Below are positions 44,001 through 52,518 of a stretch of DNA of 64,000 nt, one piece after another. The position numbers and the translations under genes were made by a program. How positions within the stretch are numbered: position 1 is the stretch's first letter; each line of letters opens with the position of its first letter. Origin of the DNA: Williamsia sp. (GTDB taxonomy: Bacteria > Bacteroidota > Bacteroidia > Chitinophagales > Chitinophagaceae); NCBI GenBank assembly GCA_015069695.1, contig JADCRZ010000012.1, positions 1 to 64,000 on the forward strand, read 5' to 3'. The notes below the pieces were generated by a model that saw only the letters and a list, made by a program, of their open reading frames with translations, had not been told where the DNA came from and ran no database searches.

Positions 44001-44310
44001 CATTCCCCGCGCCCTGTTTGGATCAGGGTATAACTCGCTGGGTTCGGACAGGTACGTGGAAGATGCTTCTTTCCTGCGTTTCAGAACCATTACCGCGCGC
44101 TATACCTTCCCGCAACCCATGGTGCAGAAGATGAAGATCAAGAATCTGAGCGGATACATAACCGTTGAAAACCTGTTTACCTGGACCAACTACACCGGCC
44201 AGGATCCGGAAGTGAGCATGCGCGGCAGTGATCCGTTCCGCGTAGCCACCGATCAATCTATGACGCCCCCGGTAAAAACGATCACCATTGGCTTAACCGG
44301 TTCATTCTAA
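41020..44310 (+). CDS. SusC/RagA-family TonB-linked outer-membrane protein (first copy)
   Basis: A 1096-residue outer-membrane transporter. A signal peptide (1-25) is followed by a carboxypeptidase-regulatory-like domain (about 33-113, VQGRVLDQDKKPLHGVTVTE), a plug domain (QALQGRLPGVDITASSGDPG and IRIRGTSSINSATDPLIVLDG) and a 22-strand barrel ending PVKTITIGLTGSF with a terminal Phe. There is no STN domain, so no anti-sigma signalling through this protein is expected. It forms an uptake complex with the SusD protein encoded 12 bases downstream; substrate unknown. Flanked by FAS1 lipoprotein genes. Confidence 0.94.
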   Translation: MKKLFVQLLVLCIAFLLRNSAVMAQGTPPSTTVQGRVLDQDKKPLHGVTVTEVDRDQRTVRAVRTDVEGNYAIKVQNKSDSLYFSFIGNETIKMGIGSRTTVNLTMRSSNASMGEVIVTAQRKTDNGMMSIRDKDLTTAVAKINAKELEEMQAASIDQALQGRLPGVDITASSGDPGAGMQIRIRGTSSINSATDPLIVLDGMPYETSVPSDFNFGTADELGYASLLNIAPTDIRDITILKDAAATAVWGSRAANGVIVINTKRGTIGKPVLTYTFKGSVSQQPNAIPMLSGDQYSTLIPEEYMNRNGVPLNTQTIKEFQYDPNDPYWYYNYSNNTDWVKAITKIGWTQDHNISMTGGGEKARYYASLGYFGQTGTTIGTSLNRISTRINLDYNVSSKIKFRSDLSFSHTDNDKNYANNLRDIAYKKMPNMSIYEYDEFGNQTPNFFSPASNIQGQYNGIDLNKNNILGTVNPVAMATDARYKVVTERVTPHFNLQYSIIPNVLQSVFDIQFDINNTKNKSFLPQTATGRPWTETSVNRAYDGDLDVFNVQTKSSLIYTPQLKNQKHSIISSLIFFTYDNKSVTQEARTSNTASSLLTDPSAPSRTQGGDLAIASGTSQTRSIGATFSTQYNYLDRYIINVGLRGDGNSRFGPAYRYGLFPSVSTRYRISGEPFMAKYQSWLDDLSLRASYGVSGNAPRKDYTFYNIYGNFNWGYLGQAGVYPSNMELKKLRWETVTGQNFGVNLIMLKNKINLDVEVYKNRTKNLFFNDLQISSFTGFNSVDMNVGTMDNQGWEIGLNTVPYKSKNFTFEFNFNISRNQNIIREISPFYPAEKGNITANGQYKTYMQVNNPFGSFYGFRYLGVYKDKEATIAKGKNGKPILGPTDQSVYMRFNYPLVDYIFQPGDAMYEDINHDGNINYMDVVYLGNGNPKFTGGFGGSVTYKSSLKITAFFNYRYKYDVVNGTKMTTTNMYGYDNQSTAVLRRWRNPGDVTDIPRALFGSGYNSLGSDRYVEDASFLRFRTITARYTFPQPMVQKMKIKNLSGYITVENLFTWTNYTGQDPEVSMRGSDPFRVATDQSMTPPVKTITIGLTGSF

Positions 44311-44322
44311 AGAAAATTGCTC

Positions 44323-45831
44323 ATGCTGAAGAATAAGATTTCGCTGTTTTTAGGCTGCCTGCTTGTTGTTACCCTGGCAAGTTCCTGCAAGAAATGGCTC
44401 GACCTCAAGCCGGAGAACGGGATCATCCGCCAGAATTTCTGGAAAACAAAAGAACAGGTGCAGGCAGCTGTGGTAGGTTGTTATGCTTCGCTGCTGGGTG
44501 CGCCTGCAGGAATCAGCGACAAACCCCTTCCTGAATATTTTTTTCTGTGGGGTGAGTTGAGAGGAGATCTTTTAACGCCTTCGATCGGTGTATCAAGCGA
44601 AGAGCTTGACATCATGAATGTGAACATACTTGAAACCAACAGTCTTACCAACTGGCGTTCTGTATACCGCACGATCAACTACTGCAATACGGTGATTGAT
44701 TTTGCACCGGATGTATTGAAATCCGATCCCACGCTTTCGCAGGCAACGTTGGATACTTACCTGGCTGAAGTAAAAGCCCTGCGCGCCCTGATGTATTTTT
44801 ACCTGGTAAGAAGCTTCCGGGATGTGCCCCTGGTATTGAAATCTACTTCCAGCGATGACCAGCTGCAGGAGCTCGCGAAAAGTCCGGGCGCTACTATATT
44901 GGCGCAGATCGTGAAAGACCTTACAGAAGCCGAAGCTGCCGCACCCCTGACTTACAACAACCAGGCTGCCGACAAAGGCAGAATTACCCGGTACACCGTA
45001 AACGCCATCCAGGCGGATGTGTACCTGTGGATGGAAAAGTATGCAGAGGCGCTGACAGCCTGCGATAAGGTTATCAACTCCGGAAAGTTTGGACTGGTTT
45101 CAGGCAATACCAGCTGGTTCTCGACGGTTTTTGTAAATGGAAATTCCAACGAAGGCATCTTCGAATTTCAGTTTGACCGGCAGAAATTAAACTCGTTTTA
45201 TCCGATGTTCCGCACCCGGCCACGTTTTCTTGCTTCCAACATTGTAACAGATCCGGATGCCGGGCTTTACCAGGCCGATCTGCAGGATGCAACCAACAAA
45301 GACATCCGTGGTGACGGCGCCGCCGCCAACTTCGGCACCGGCCTGATCTGGAAATACATCGGCGTGGATGATAATTCGCTGCGTGCGGCAGAAGAATCGT
45401 ATGGTCACTGGATTGTGTACCGCTACCCGGACGTTTTATTGATGAAAGCCGAAGCCCTGGCTCTGACGGGAAAAGGCACGGAATCCCTCAACCTGGTCAA
45501 TACCATCCGGCAGCGGGCACGTGCATTGCCCCAGACTGCCCAGAATCCTGACCCGTCCAATGCCGACCTGGTGTGTGATTATATCCTGGAAGAAAGGGCG
45601 CGTGAGTTTGCGTATGAAGGAAAGAGATGGTACGACCTGCTTCGCCATGCAAAAAGAAACAATTACAAACGGCTGGACATTTTATTGAGCACGGTTTCGC
45701 ATACGGTGGCAGGTAGCTTGCAGCAATCGGCCATCGCCAAGTACAAAGATCCCAACAGTCATTATTTTCCCATTTACCAGTACGAGCTGCAGACAGACAG
45801 AAATTTAGTTCAGAATCCTTTTTATAAATAA
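44323..45831 (+). CDS. SusD/RagB-family nutrient-binding lipoprotein (first copy)
   Basis: A 502-residue lipoprotein. Lipobox LASSC with Cys22 then KKWLDLKPENGI, the standard SusD opening. TPR-like helices follow, including YLAEVKALRALMYFYLVRSF and DVPLVLKST, and the C-terminal YILEERAREFAYEGKRWYDLLRHAKR typical of the family. It is the surface lid of the preceding SusC. ATG 44323 is used; a TTG two codons earlier is less likely. The FAS1 gene begins six bases after the stop. Confidence 0.94.
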   Translation: MLKNKISLFLGCLLVVTLASSCKKWLDLKPENGIIRQNFWKTKEQVQAAVVGCYASLLGAPAGISDKPLPEYFFLWGELRGDLLTPSIGVSSEELDIMNVNILETNSLTNWRSVYRTINYCNTVIDFAPDVLKSDPTLSQATLDTYLAEVKALRALMYFYLVRSFRDVPLVLKSTSSDDQLQELAKSPGATILAQIVKDLTEAEAAAPLTYNNQAADKGRITRYTVNAIQADVYLWMEKYAEALTACDKVINSGKFGLVSGNTSWFSTVFVNGNSNEGIFEFQFDRQKLNSFYPMFRTRPRFLASNIVTDPDAGLYQADLQDATNKDIRGDGAAANFGTGLIWKYIGVDDNSLRAAEESYGHWIVYRYPDVLLMKAEALALTGKGTESLNLVNTIRQRARALPQTAQNPDPSNADLVCDYILEERAREFAYEGKRWYDLLRHAKRNNYKRLDILLSTVSHTVAGSLQQSAIAKYKDPNSHYFPIYQYELQTDRNLVQNPFYK

Positions 45832-45837
45832 GTGGAC

Positions 45838-47571
45838 ATGAAAACAAGCAACCTGTTTATAGCTGCCCTCTTCGCTTGTGCATTGGCGTTCAGCTGCCTG
45901 AGCAGTTGTAAAAAGCTGGAATACGTAACAGCTACTACAACGGATGTAAATATCTACGATTACCTTGTCAAAAACGGTGATAAATATTCGGAGTTTGCGA
46001 AAGTGATTGACAAGGCAGGGTACAGCAGCTTCTTGAACGCCTATGGTGCCTACACACTTTTTGCCCCCACCAACGACGGTGTGCAAGCTTTTCTGAAAGA
46101 AGCCGGCAAAGCCTCCGTGGATGCTTTTACCCAGGCAGAGCTGCAAAATATCGTGAAGCTTCACCTGATCCAGGACACCATCAACACCAGCTCTTTTACC
46201 GATGGCAAGCTGCCAAAAGTGACCATGCTGGGTCAGTATATCCTGACAGGTGTTACCAATGTAAACGGCGCTTCCAGCTATATCATCAACCGGCAGGCCC
46301 TTGTTGTACAACCCAATATCCGCTTGTCTAACGGCAATATACACGCGATCGATCATGTGCTGAAAGCAGCTACCAAAACTGTTGCGCAAACCATCGAATC
46401 CAATCCAAATTTTTCCATTTTCACCCAGGCCCTGAAAGCCACCGGATACTACGATTCCCTGAACATCGTAAACAATCCCGATACCACCCGGCGGTTCCTG
46501 ACAGCTACGGCGGAAACCAACAAAGCCCTGGCAGATTCAGGCATTGCCAGCTATGCAGCCTTGAAAGCCAAGTACTCCAACACAGGCAATCCGATGAACC
46601 CCAACGACAGCCTGCACATGTATGTTGCCTACCACCTTTTCACCGATGCCAGATACCTTGCCGACATTGTTTCGACTGTTTCTATCCCTACCCTGCAGCC
46701 CCTGGAAGTCGTTACGCCCAAGCTGGATGGTGAAGCTGTATTGCTGAACGATATTGTGTTCAACGGCAACCACGAGCCCGGCATAGAGCTGGAAAGGACT
46801 ACCAGCGATGTTACGGCCAGCAACGGTGTGGTGCACAGCGCCAAAGCCCATTTTGCAGTGAAGATCAGAGTGCCCATCAGGATCGATTTTGATGTGGCTG
46901 ACCAGCCGGAACTCAGAAAGCTGACCAACGTTTACCGCCAGGCAACAACTGCCAACGCGATCACCTCGAGTGGCGGCGGAACTTCTTTTGCCAAAGGAAC
47001 CTTTGCCGACATCACCTGGAACAGCAATACATCAACCACCAGTACGCTTGCTTATTGCTGCGTATCACCGACCAACACAACCTACTACAGCTGGCGCGCA
47101 GATTATCTCAGGATCCCGATGGGCAATACCTCCAGAAATATCTGGGTCGAATTCCGGACGCCCTTGCTGGTAAAAGGAAGATACAAAGTATGGATATGCT
47201 ATTACCGGGCAAAAGCCTCCACCAACAACCCGGCATTTCCCAACCGGGTCGATTTTGACGGACAGCCCATGCAAAGGACATTCGACTTTTCCGAGCAGAA
47301 ACCGGTGGGTACACCCGGTGAGCTGGAAGCCCTGGGATACAAACAATATACAGAAGCGCCGCTGTCAAACGCTGCACCGGATATAAACAATGTAGCCAGA
47401 CTGGTAGGAACCGTAGATGTGCCGACAACCGACAGACACAGCGTTAGAATTACTTTCCTGGCAAACTCGACCGGACAGGAACTGAATTATTTAGACATGA
47501 TCCAGTTCATACCGATAAACGATGACCAGCAAAGACCCCTGTTTAGCCGGGATGGGACATTGAAACCATAA
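45838..47571 (+). CDS. FAS1-domain lipoprotein with a beta-sandwich C-terminal half (second FAS1 protein)
   Basis: A 577-residue lipoprotein: signal ending LSSC (Cys24) then KK. FAS1 unit 1 is anchored at YTLFAPTNDGVQAF with NGNIHAIDHVL at its end; a second unit follows (SIFTQALKATGYYDSL to ASNGVVHSAKAHF). From about residue 345 the sequence changes to beta-rich segments such as RNIWVEFRTPLLVKGRYKVW and DRHSVRITFLA, ending LNYLDMIQFIPI, which looks like a galactose-binding or CBM6-like fold, akin to DUF5108 partners of fasciclin proteins. It follows SusD by six bases and is probably co-transcribed. Confidence 0.85.
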   Translation: MKTSNLFIAALFACALAFSCLSSCKKLEYVTATTTDVNIYDYLVKNGDKYSEFAKVIDKAGYSSFLNAYGAYTLFAPTNDGVQAFLKEAGKASVDAFTQAELQNIVKLHLIQDTINTSSFTDGKLPKVTMLGQYILTGVTNVNGASSYIINRQALVVQPNIRLSNGNIHAIDHVLKAATKTVAQTIESNPNFSIFTQALKATGYYDSLNIVNNPDTTRRFLTATAETNKALADSGIASYAALKAKYSNTGNPMNPNDSLHMYVAYHLFTDARYLADIVSTVSIPTLQPLEVVTPKLDGEAVLLNDIVFNGNHEPGIELERTTSDVTASNGVVHSAKAHFAVKIRVPIRIDFDVADQPELRKLTNVYRQATTANAITSSGGGTSFAKGTFADITWNSNTSTTSTLAYCCVSPTNTTYYSWRADYLRIPMGNTSRNIWVEFRTPLLVKGRYKVWICYYRAKASTNNPAFPNRVDFDGQPMQRTFDFSEQKPVGTPGELEALGYKQYTEAPLSNAAPDINNVARLVGTVDVPTTDRHSVRITFLANSTGQELNYLDMIQFIPINDDQQRPLFSRDGTLKP

Positions 47572-47725
47572 CGGTAAACAAGAGAGCAGGGCAGGAGCTG
47601 GGAACAGTGATAACGCATCTTACCATGCATGGGGATGCCGGTGTGAAAGAACAGGAATTTGCTGCACTGTAGCGGAGGGCTTACTGATCTAAATCATAAA
47701 CGACAAGGCTTATAAATCGAAAAAA

Positions 47726-49216
47726 ATGTGTTTGAAAACTACTTTCTTATGGATCTCTCTTTTGGCTCTCTGCGGGGTCAGCTGCAAGAAATGGGATGAC
47801 CATAACAAGGTCGACAATGCAGATTTGACAAAAACCCTGCTGACCGAAATCAGCCAGCGTTCCAACCTGAGCAAGTTCTACGAATACCTCAAGAAAACCG
47901 GTTTGGACAAGGAGCTTTCTTCTTCAAAAACCTATACTGTTTGGGCACCGGTAAACGATGCCCTGCAAACCCTTGATCCGGCAATAGTGGCAGATACGGT
48001 CAAGTTAAAACAGTTTATCGCGAATCATATTTCTTACGAATCTTATTTCACCGCGAATGCACAAACTGCTTTCCGGGTTCCGATGCTGAACGGTAAACGG
48101 GTGGTGTTTGCCGGTAAAAAATTCGATGATGCATCTATTACCGAGGCAGACAAATATGTTGGCAACGGTGTTTTGCAGGTGATCGATAAAGCGGCGCCCG
48201 TATATCCCAACGGATGGGAGCTGGTGAACAACACACGGACAAATTTTTTGCAGAGTGCTTTTATCCTGTCGCAGACGCGCAAAGTTTTTGATGCTACCAA
48301 TGCCATCATCGACAGCATCAATGCACAAACGGGCCAGCCTGTCTACCGCCCGGGTACAGACAGTGTGCTGCGCAATAGTTTCAACGCAGAAGTATACGAC
48401 CTGCAGAACGAAGAAAAACAGTATACTTTTTTTATTTTGAACGATGCGGCCTTTAACACGGAAACAGGCAAGCTGAATGCCTACTTTAAAACAAGCACAG
48501 CTGACAGTACAAAAAACCTGGCCCAGTTTGCTGTATTAAAAGACCTGGCGGTGGAAGGAGAGTACACAATGGCACAACTGCCTGCTGTACTTGTATCAAA
48601 ATTTGGCGTGAAGATACCTATCGACAAAAGCAAGATCGTTGAAACACGCCGGCTGAGCAACGGCATCGCGTATGTGATCAGCGGCATCAGCTTCGATGTG
48701 AAAGAAAAGATTCCACCTGTTGTAGTGCAGGGTGAAAACTACCGCGGGTTTTTTGATGCCAACAATGCCGTCGTAACACCCCGGCAAAACAATGTTTCTG
48801 CGGTCTTTGTGCGTTCACGCATCAATCCGGTGAGTGGTTTGCCTTACACAGATGTTTTTGTATACAACCATGGCATCAGTGCGTTGGGTATACAGTACCG
48901 GGTCTTGAATCTTCCGGCTGTCAAATACAAGGTATACTGGGTGGCCGTGAATGATACCCTGATCGTTGACCGTACAAACGCGATCGTGCCGGCAGTTTTT
49001 AACCAGCGCCTGGCCATGGGTGCCGTGGGCGCCAATTTTCTTCCCAATGCGACCGGCCAGGTCGTAAACCCGCTCAGCTATACTGAAACCTATATCGGCG
49101 ACTGGGTTCAGTCTGCCTATGGCACGTTAAACATGTATCTGACAGCAGCTGCTTCCACAGCGGCGGCTACCAATAAATTAAATCTTGATTATATCAGGCT
49201 TGTACCGGATCTGTAA
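47726..49216 (+). CDS. FAS1-domain lipoprotein with a beta-sandwich C-terminal half (third FAS1 protein)
   Basis: A 496-residue lipoprotein: signal ending CGVSC (Cys20) then KKWDDH. FAS1 unit 1 is anchored at YTVWAPVNDALQTLD with GNGVLQVIDKAA at its end; unit 2 at YTFFILNDAAFNTETG with NGIAYVISGISF. From about residue 325 a beta-rich domain begins (VVVQGENYRGFFDANN), ending KLNLDYIRLVPDL, parallel to the ending of the FAS1 protein encoded just before. It sits 155 bases after that gene and 47 before the second SusC gene, so the order FAS1-SusC-SusD recurs. Confidence 0.85.
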   Translation: MCLKTTFLWISLLALCGVSCKKWDDHNKVDNADLTKTLLTEISQRSNLSKFYEYLKKTGLDKELSSSKTYTVWAPVNDALQTLDPAIVADTVKLKQFIANHISYESYFTANAQTAFRVPMLNGKRVVFAGKKFDDASITEADKYVGNGVLQVIDKAAPVYPNGWELVNNTRTNFLQSAFILSQTRKVFDATNAIIDSINAQTGQPVYRPGTDSVLRNSFNAEVYDLQNEEKQYTFFILNDAAFNTETGKLNAYFKTSTADSTKNLAQFAVLKDLAVEGEYTMAQLPAVLVSKFGVKIPIDKSKIVETRRLSNGIAYVISGISFDVKEKIPPVVVQGENYRGFFDANNAVVTPRQNNVSAVFVRSRINPVSGLPYTDVFVYNHGISALGIQYRVLNLPAVKYKVYWVAVNDTLIVDRTNAIVPAVFNQRLAMGAVGANFLPNATGQVVNPLSYTETYIGDWVQSAYGTLNMYLTAAASTAAATNKLNLDYIRLVPDL

Positions 49217-49263
49217 AATAGCCCGGCTTCTTTCAACACTAACATGAAACACTACCCTCTGTA

Positions 49264-52200
49264 ATGAATAGATTTAAAAAAGGATTGTTTGTACCGGTAC
49301 TGTTAGCGGGTTGTTTAACTGCAGCAGCGCAGCAGGACAGCAGCACAACCACAAACCAGCAACAAGGGGCTATTACCCGGGATGCTTCCAATGCCCGGCA
49401 AGGACGCAAACCGGCAAACCCGGTAGAGGTCAGGGGCAGGATAACCGATGCCGCCACACACCAGCCCATCCGTGCTATCAACGTTACTTACCAGGATTAC
49501 TCAGCTGCCATCACCGACAGCCTGGGACAGTTTTCTCTCAAAGTGCCCAACAAGGATGTGACCATTGTAGTGCAGGGTGAAGGTTATCAGACAAAAGAAA
49601 TTGCGCTGAAAGGAAAGAGTGAGGTTGCAGCAGCTTTGTATGAAGATACCTACACCTCTTTTTATGATGCAGCCACGCTTCCGCACGGCCTGCAGTCGCA
49701 GAGCCGGGTGCCTTTTGCCGTTAGCTCGGTGCAGGTAACCAACAGCTGGGCGCGCACGTCCGAAACACCGGATGCTTTTTTGCAGGGCAAGGTGGCCGGG
49801 TTGAATGCCACGCGCCGTTCCGGAACTCCCAACCTGGGCGCCAACTTGTATTTGCGCGGCATCTCTTCCCTGTATGGTACCAACCAGCCTCTCGTTGTAA
49901 TTGATGGGGTGATCTATGATATTGAAGATTACGGTGGTTCAATTATCTCCAACAACTATACGAATCCATTGGGCTATATCGACATCAAGGATATCGACAA
50001 TATAACCGTTGTGAAAGATGGTTCATCAACCTATGGTACCAAGGGTGCCAACGGGGTGATTGTGATTACGACGGCAAGGGCCAAGGAACTGGCCACAAGA
50101 ATTGATGCGGCTATTTACGGCGGCGTCAATTTTGCGCCAAAAAATCTGCCTGTCATGGATGCTGCCGGATACAGAACGTATCTCTCCGATCTTCTGCAAT
50201 CTGCCGGTGCAACCGAGGCCCAGATCCGGAATTATCCTTTCATGACCGATGATCCTTCCAATGCCAACTACTACCGGTATCACAACAACACCGACTGGCA
50301 AAAACAAGTGTTTCACAACAGCTCGTTTAAAAACTATTATCTCAAGGTAACCGGGGGTGATAACATTGCCAAGTACGCCCTCTCCCTGGGGGCTGTCAGC
50401 AATGCCGGTGTAACAAGAGAAACCAGCCTCAGCCGCTACAATACCCGGTTCAATGCAGACCTGAACCTGAGCAAGCGAATGACCGCCAGTGCCAACCTCA
50501 GCTTTACATACAACGACCAGAACCTGAAAGACCAGGGCCTGTCGCCGAAAACAAATCCGCTGTATGTGGCGCTGATAAAATCGCCGCTGGTTGGGGTAAA
50601 TGAAGTCTCTGCAACAGGTGCCGTATCTCCGGTGATTACCGATACAGATATCTTCAATGTCAGCAATCCTGTTTCCCTGATCAATGCCATGCAGGGTGAC
50701 AGCAAGAACTACCGGTTCCTGGGATCTGTTTTCTTTAACTATGCTTTTTCTTCCTCTCTGAACCTGAGCACGACTGCAGCCGTGACGGTTGACAAGGTCC
50801 GGGAAAATCTTTTCGTGCCGCGCAAAGGTGTGGTAGACGACACCCTGGAAAACGGGACCATCGCAGACAGCCGCCTGGGAGCGCAGACGAAAAGAATATT
50901 AAGTGTATACAACGATACACGACTTTCATATGACCATGTTTTTCAGCACATCCACCACCTGTCTGCCCGGGCAGGCATGCGGTTCCTGCAGCCCAAAACA
51001 GAGCAGGACATTGCCCTGGGCGCCAACTCTGCTACCGACCAATTGCGCAGCATAGGCAACAGCACGGCCGAGATGAGAAGAACAAGTGGTGATATCGGAA
51101 AATACCGCTGGTTCAATACCTATGTAGGTGCAGATTATTCCCTGCTTGATAAATACATTGTTTCGCTCAACGTAGCCATGGATGGTTCTTCCCGCTTTGG
51201 CAACAAGATACCCGACGCCCTCAAGCTGGGCGGAAGCAGCGTAGCTGTGATGCCTTCTATTGCCGGTGCCTGGTTGCTTTCATCTGAAGAATTTCTGGCC
51301 AGTAGCCGGGTGGTAGACCTGCTCAAGCTTCGTGCTTCGTACGGAATTTCGGGCAATGATGACATCGGTAATTATACCGCGAAGCAGTACTATGTGTCGC
51401 AAAACTTTTTGGGTACGCAGGGACTGGTAAGAGGTAATTTCCAGAATGATCAGCTGCAATGGGAAAAGATACAGAAAATAAACCTGGGGGTTGATGCGGC
51501 GCTGTTTGGAGAACGGGTGAACATAGCCCTGGATGTATACCAAAACAAAACCAGCCACATGCTGGTAAACGAGGCCCTGCCGGTTATTACAGGACTTGGA
51601 TACGCCTTGACCAATTCAGGCGCGATGAAAACAACCGGTGCAGAAGTTTCGATGACAGGCCGTATCATCAACAAACCGGCTTTGAAATGGGACCTGGGTT
51701 TTACCATCTCCCATTATAAATCTACGGTTACCCAACTGCCGAGCGGCAATGTTCTTACACCCTATGCAGGCGGAACCATCGTGAGCCAGGTCGGAAACGG
51801 TGCAAACCTTTTTTACGGCTATAAAACAAACGGGGTGTACAGTACGGATGCTGAAGCAAATTCGGCCGGAGTGGGTGTTTTGCAGCCCAACGGCACTGTC
51901 CTGCCTTTTAAAGGTGGTGATGTCAGGTTTGCTGATCTGGATGGCAATAAAATGATCGACATGGACGACAGACGGGTTATCGGTGATCCCAATCCTGATT
52001 TTTTTGGTGCTGCCACCACCCGGCTGGAATGGAAGCGCTTTTCTTTGGAAGCCTTGTTTACGTTCTCTCAAGGCAATGATATTTACAACTACACCCGCAG
52101 ACAGCTGGAATCCGGATCAACCTACAACAACCAAACCCTTGCCATGCTGAACCGCTGGCGGAGCAATGGCCAGGTAACGGCCATGCCCCGGGCTTCGTGG

Positions 52201-52482
52201 GGAGACCCGACAGGAAACAGCCGGTTCTCTGACCGCTGGATCGAAGACGGTTCTTATTTCCGGCTCCGTTCAGCGACCATTTCATACAACCTGCCGATCA
52301 ATACAGGCTTTCTCCGGTATTCTACTTTGTACCTGACGGGAGTGAATTTATTTACGCTGACAAAATACCTGGGCTATGATCCTGAGATGAGCGCAACAGC
52401 CAGCGTGCTGGGACAGGGCGTTGACATCGGGCTTGAGCCGCAGTTCCGGTCTGTGCAGGCAGGATTAAGGGTGGGTTTATAA
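49264..52482 (+). CDS. SusC/RagA-family TonB-linked outer-membrane protein (second copy)
   Basis: A 1072-residue transporter with a signal peptide (1-22), a Gln/Thr-rich spacer, a carboxypeptidase-regulatory-like domain (VRGRITDAATHQPIRAINVT), a plug (DAFLQGKVAGLNATRRSG, NLYLRGISSLYGTNQPLVVI) and a barrel. The regulatory-like domain lacks the usual E-V-V-V-x-A/GYG link before the plug and instead has ALYEDTYTSFYDAATL, so it belongs to a divergent subgroup. The partner SusD is 36 bases downstream. It ends QAGLRVGL rather than with an aromatic residue. Confidence 0.92.
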   Translation: MNRFKKGLFVPVLLAGCLTAAAQQDSSTTTNQQQGAITRDASNARQGRKPANPVEVRGRITDAATHQPIRAINVTYQDYSAAITDSLGQFSLKVPNKDVTIVVQGEGYQTKEIALKGKSEVAAALYEDTYTSFYDAATLPHGLQSQSRVPFAVSSVQVTNSWARTSETPDAFLQGKVAGLNATRRSGTPNLGANLYLRGISSLYGTNQPLVVIDGVIYDIEDYGGSIISNNYTNPLGYIDIKDIDNITVVKDGSSTYGTKGANGVIVITTARAKELATRIDAAIYGGVNFAPKNLPVMDAAGYRTYLSDLLQSAGATEAQIRNYPFMTDDPSNANYYRYHNNTDWQKQVFHNSSFKNYYLKVTGGDNIAKYALSLGAVSNAGVTRETSLSRYNTRFNADLNLSKRMTASANLSFTYNDQNLKDQGLSPKTNPLYVALIKSPLVGVNEVSATGAVSPVITDTDIFNVSNPVSLINAMQGDSKNYRFLGSVFFNYAFSSSLNLSTTAAVTVDKVRENLFVPRKGVVDDTLENGTIADSRLGAQTKRILSVYNDTRLSYDHVFQHIHHLSARAGMRFLQPKTEQDIALGANSATDQLRSIGNSTAEMRRTSGDIGKYRWFNTYVGADYSLLDKYIVSLNVAMDGSSRFGNKIPDALKLGGSSVAVMPSIAGAWLLSSEEFLASSRVVDLLKLRASYGISGNDDIGNYTAKQYYVSQNFLGTQGLVRGNFQNDQLQWEKIQKINLGVDAALFGERVNIALDVYQNKTSHMLVNEALPVITGLGYALTNSGAMKTTGAEVSMTGRIINKPALKWDLGFTISHYKSTVTQLPSGNVLTPYAGGTIVSQVGNGANLFYGYKTNGVYSTDAEANSAGVGVLQPNGTVLPFKGGDVRFADLDGNKMIDMDDRRVIGDPNPDFFGAATTRLEWKRFSLEALFTFSQGNDIYNYTRRQLESGSTYNNQTLAMLNRWRSNGQVTAMPRASWGDPTGNSRFSDRWIEDGSYFRLRSATISYNLPINTGFLRYSTLYLTGVNLFTLTKYLGYDPEMSATASVLGQGVDIGLEPQFRSVQAGLRVGL

Positions 52483-52518
52483 AATCTTTTCAATAGACAA
52501 CGAACAGGGTAATTCTAT

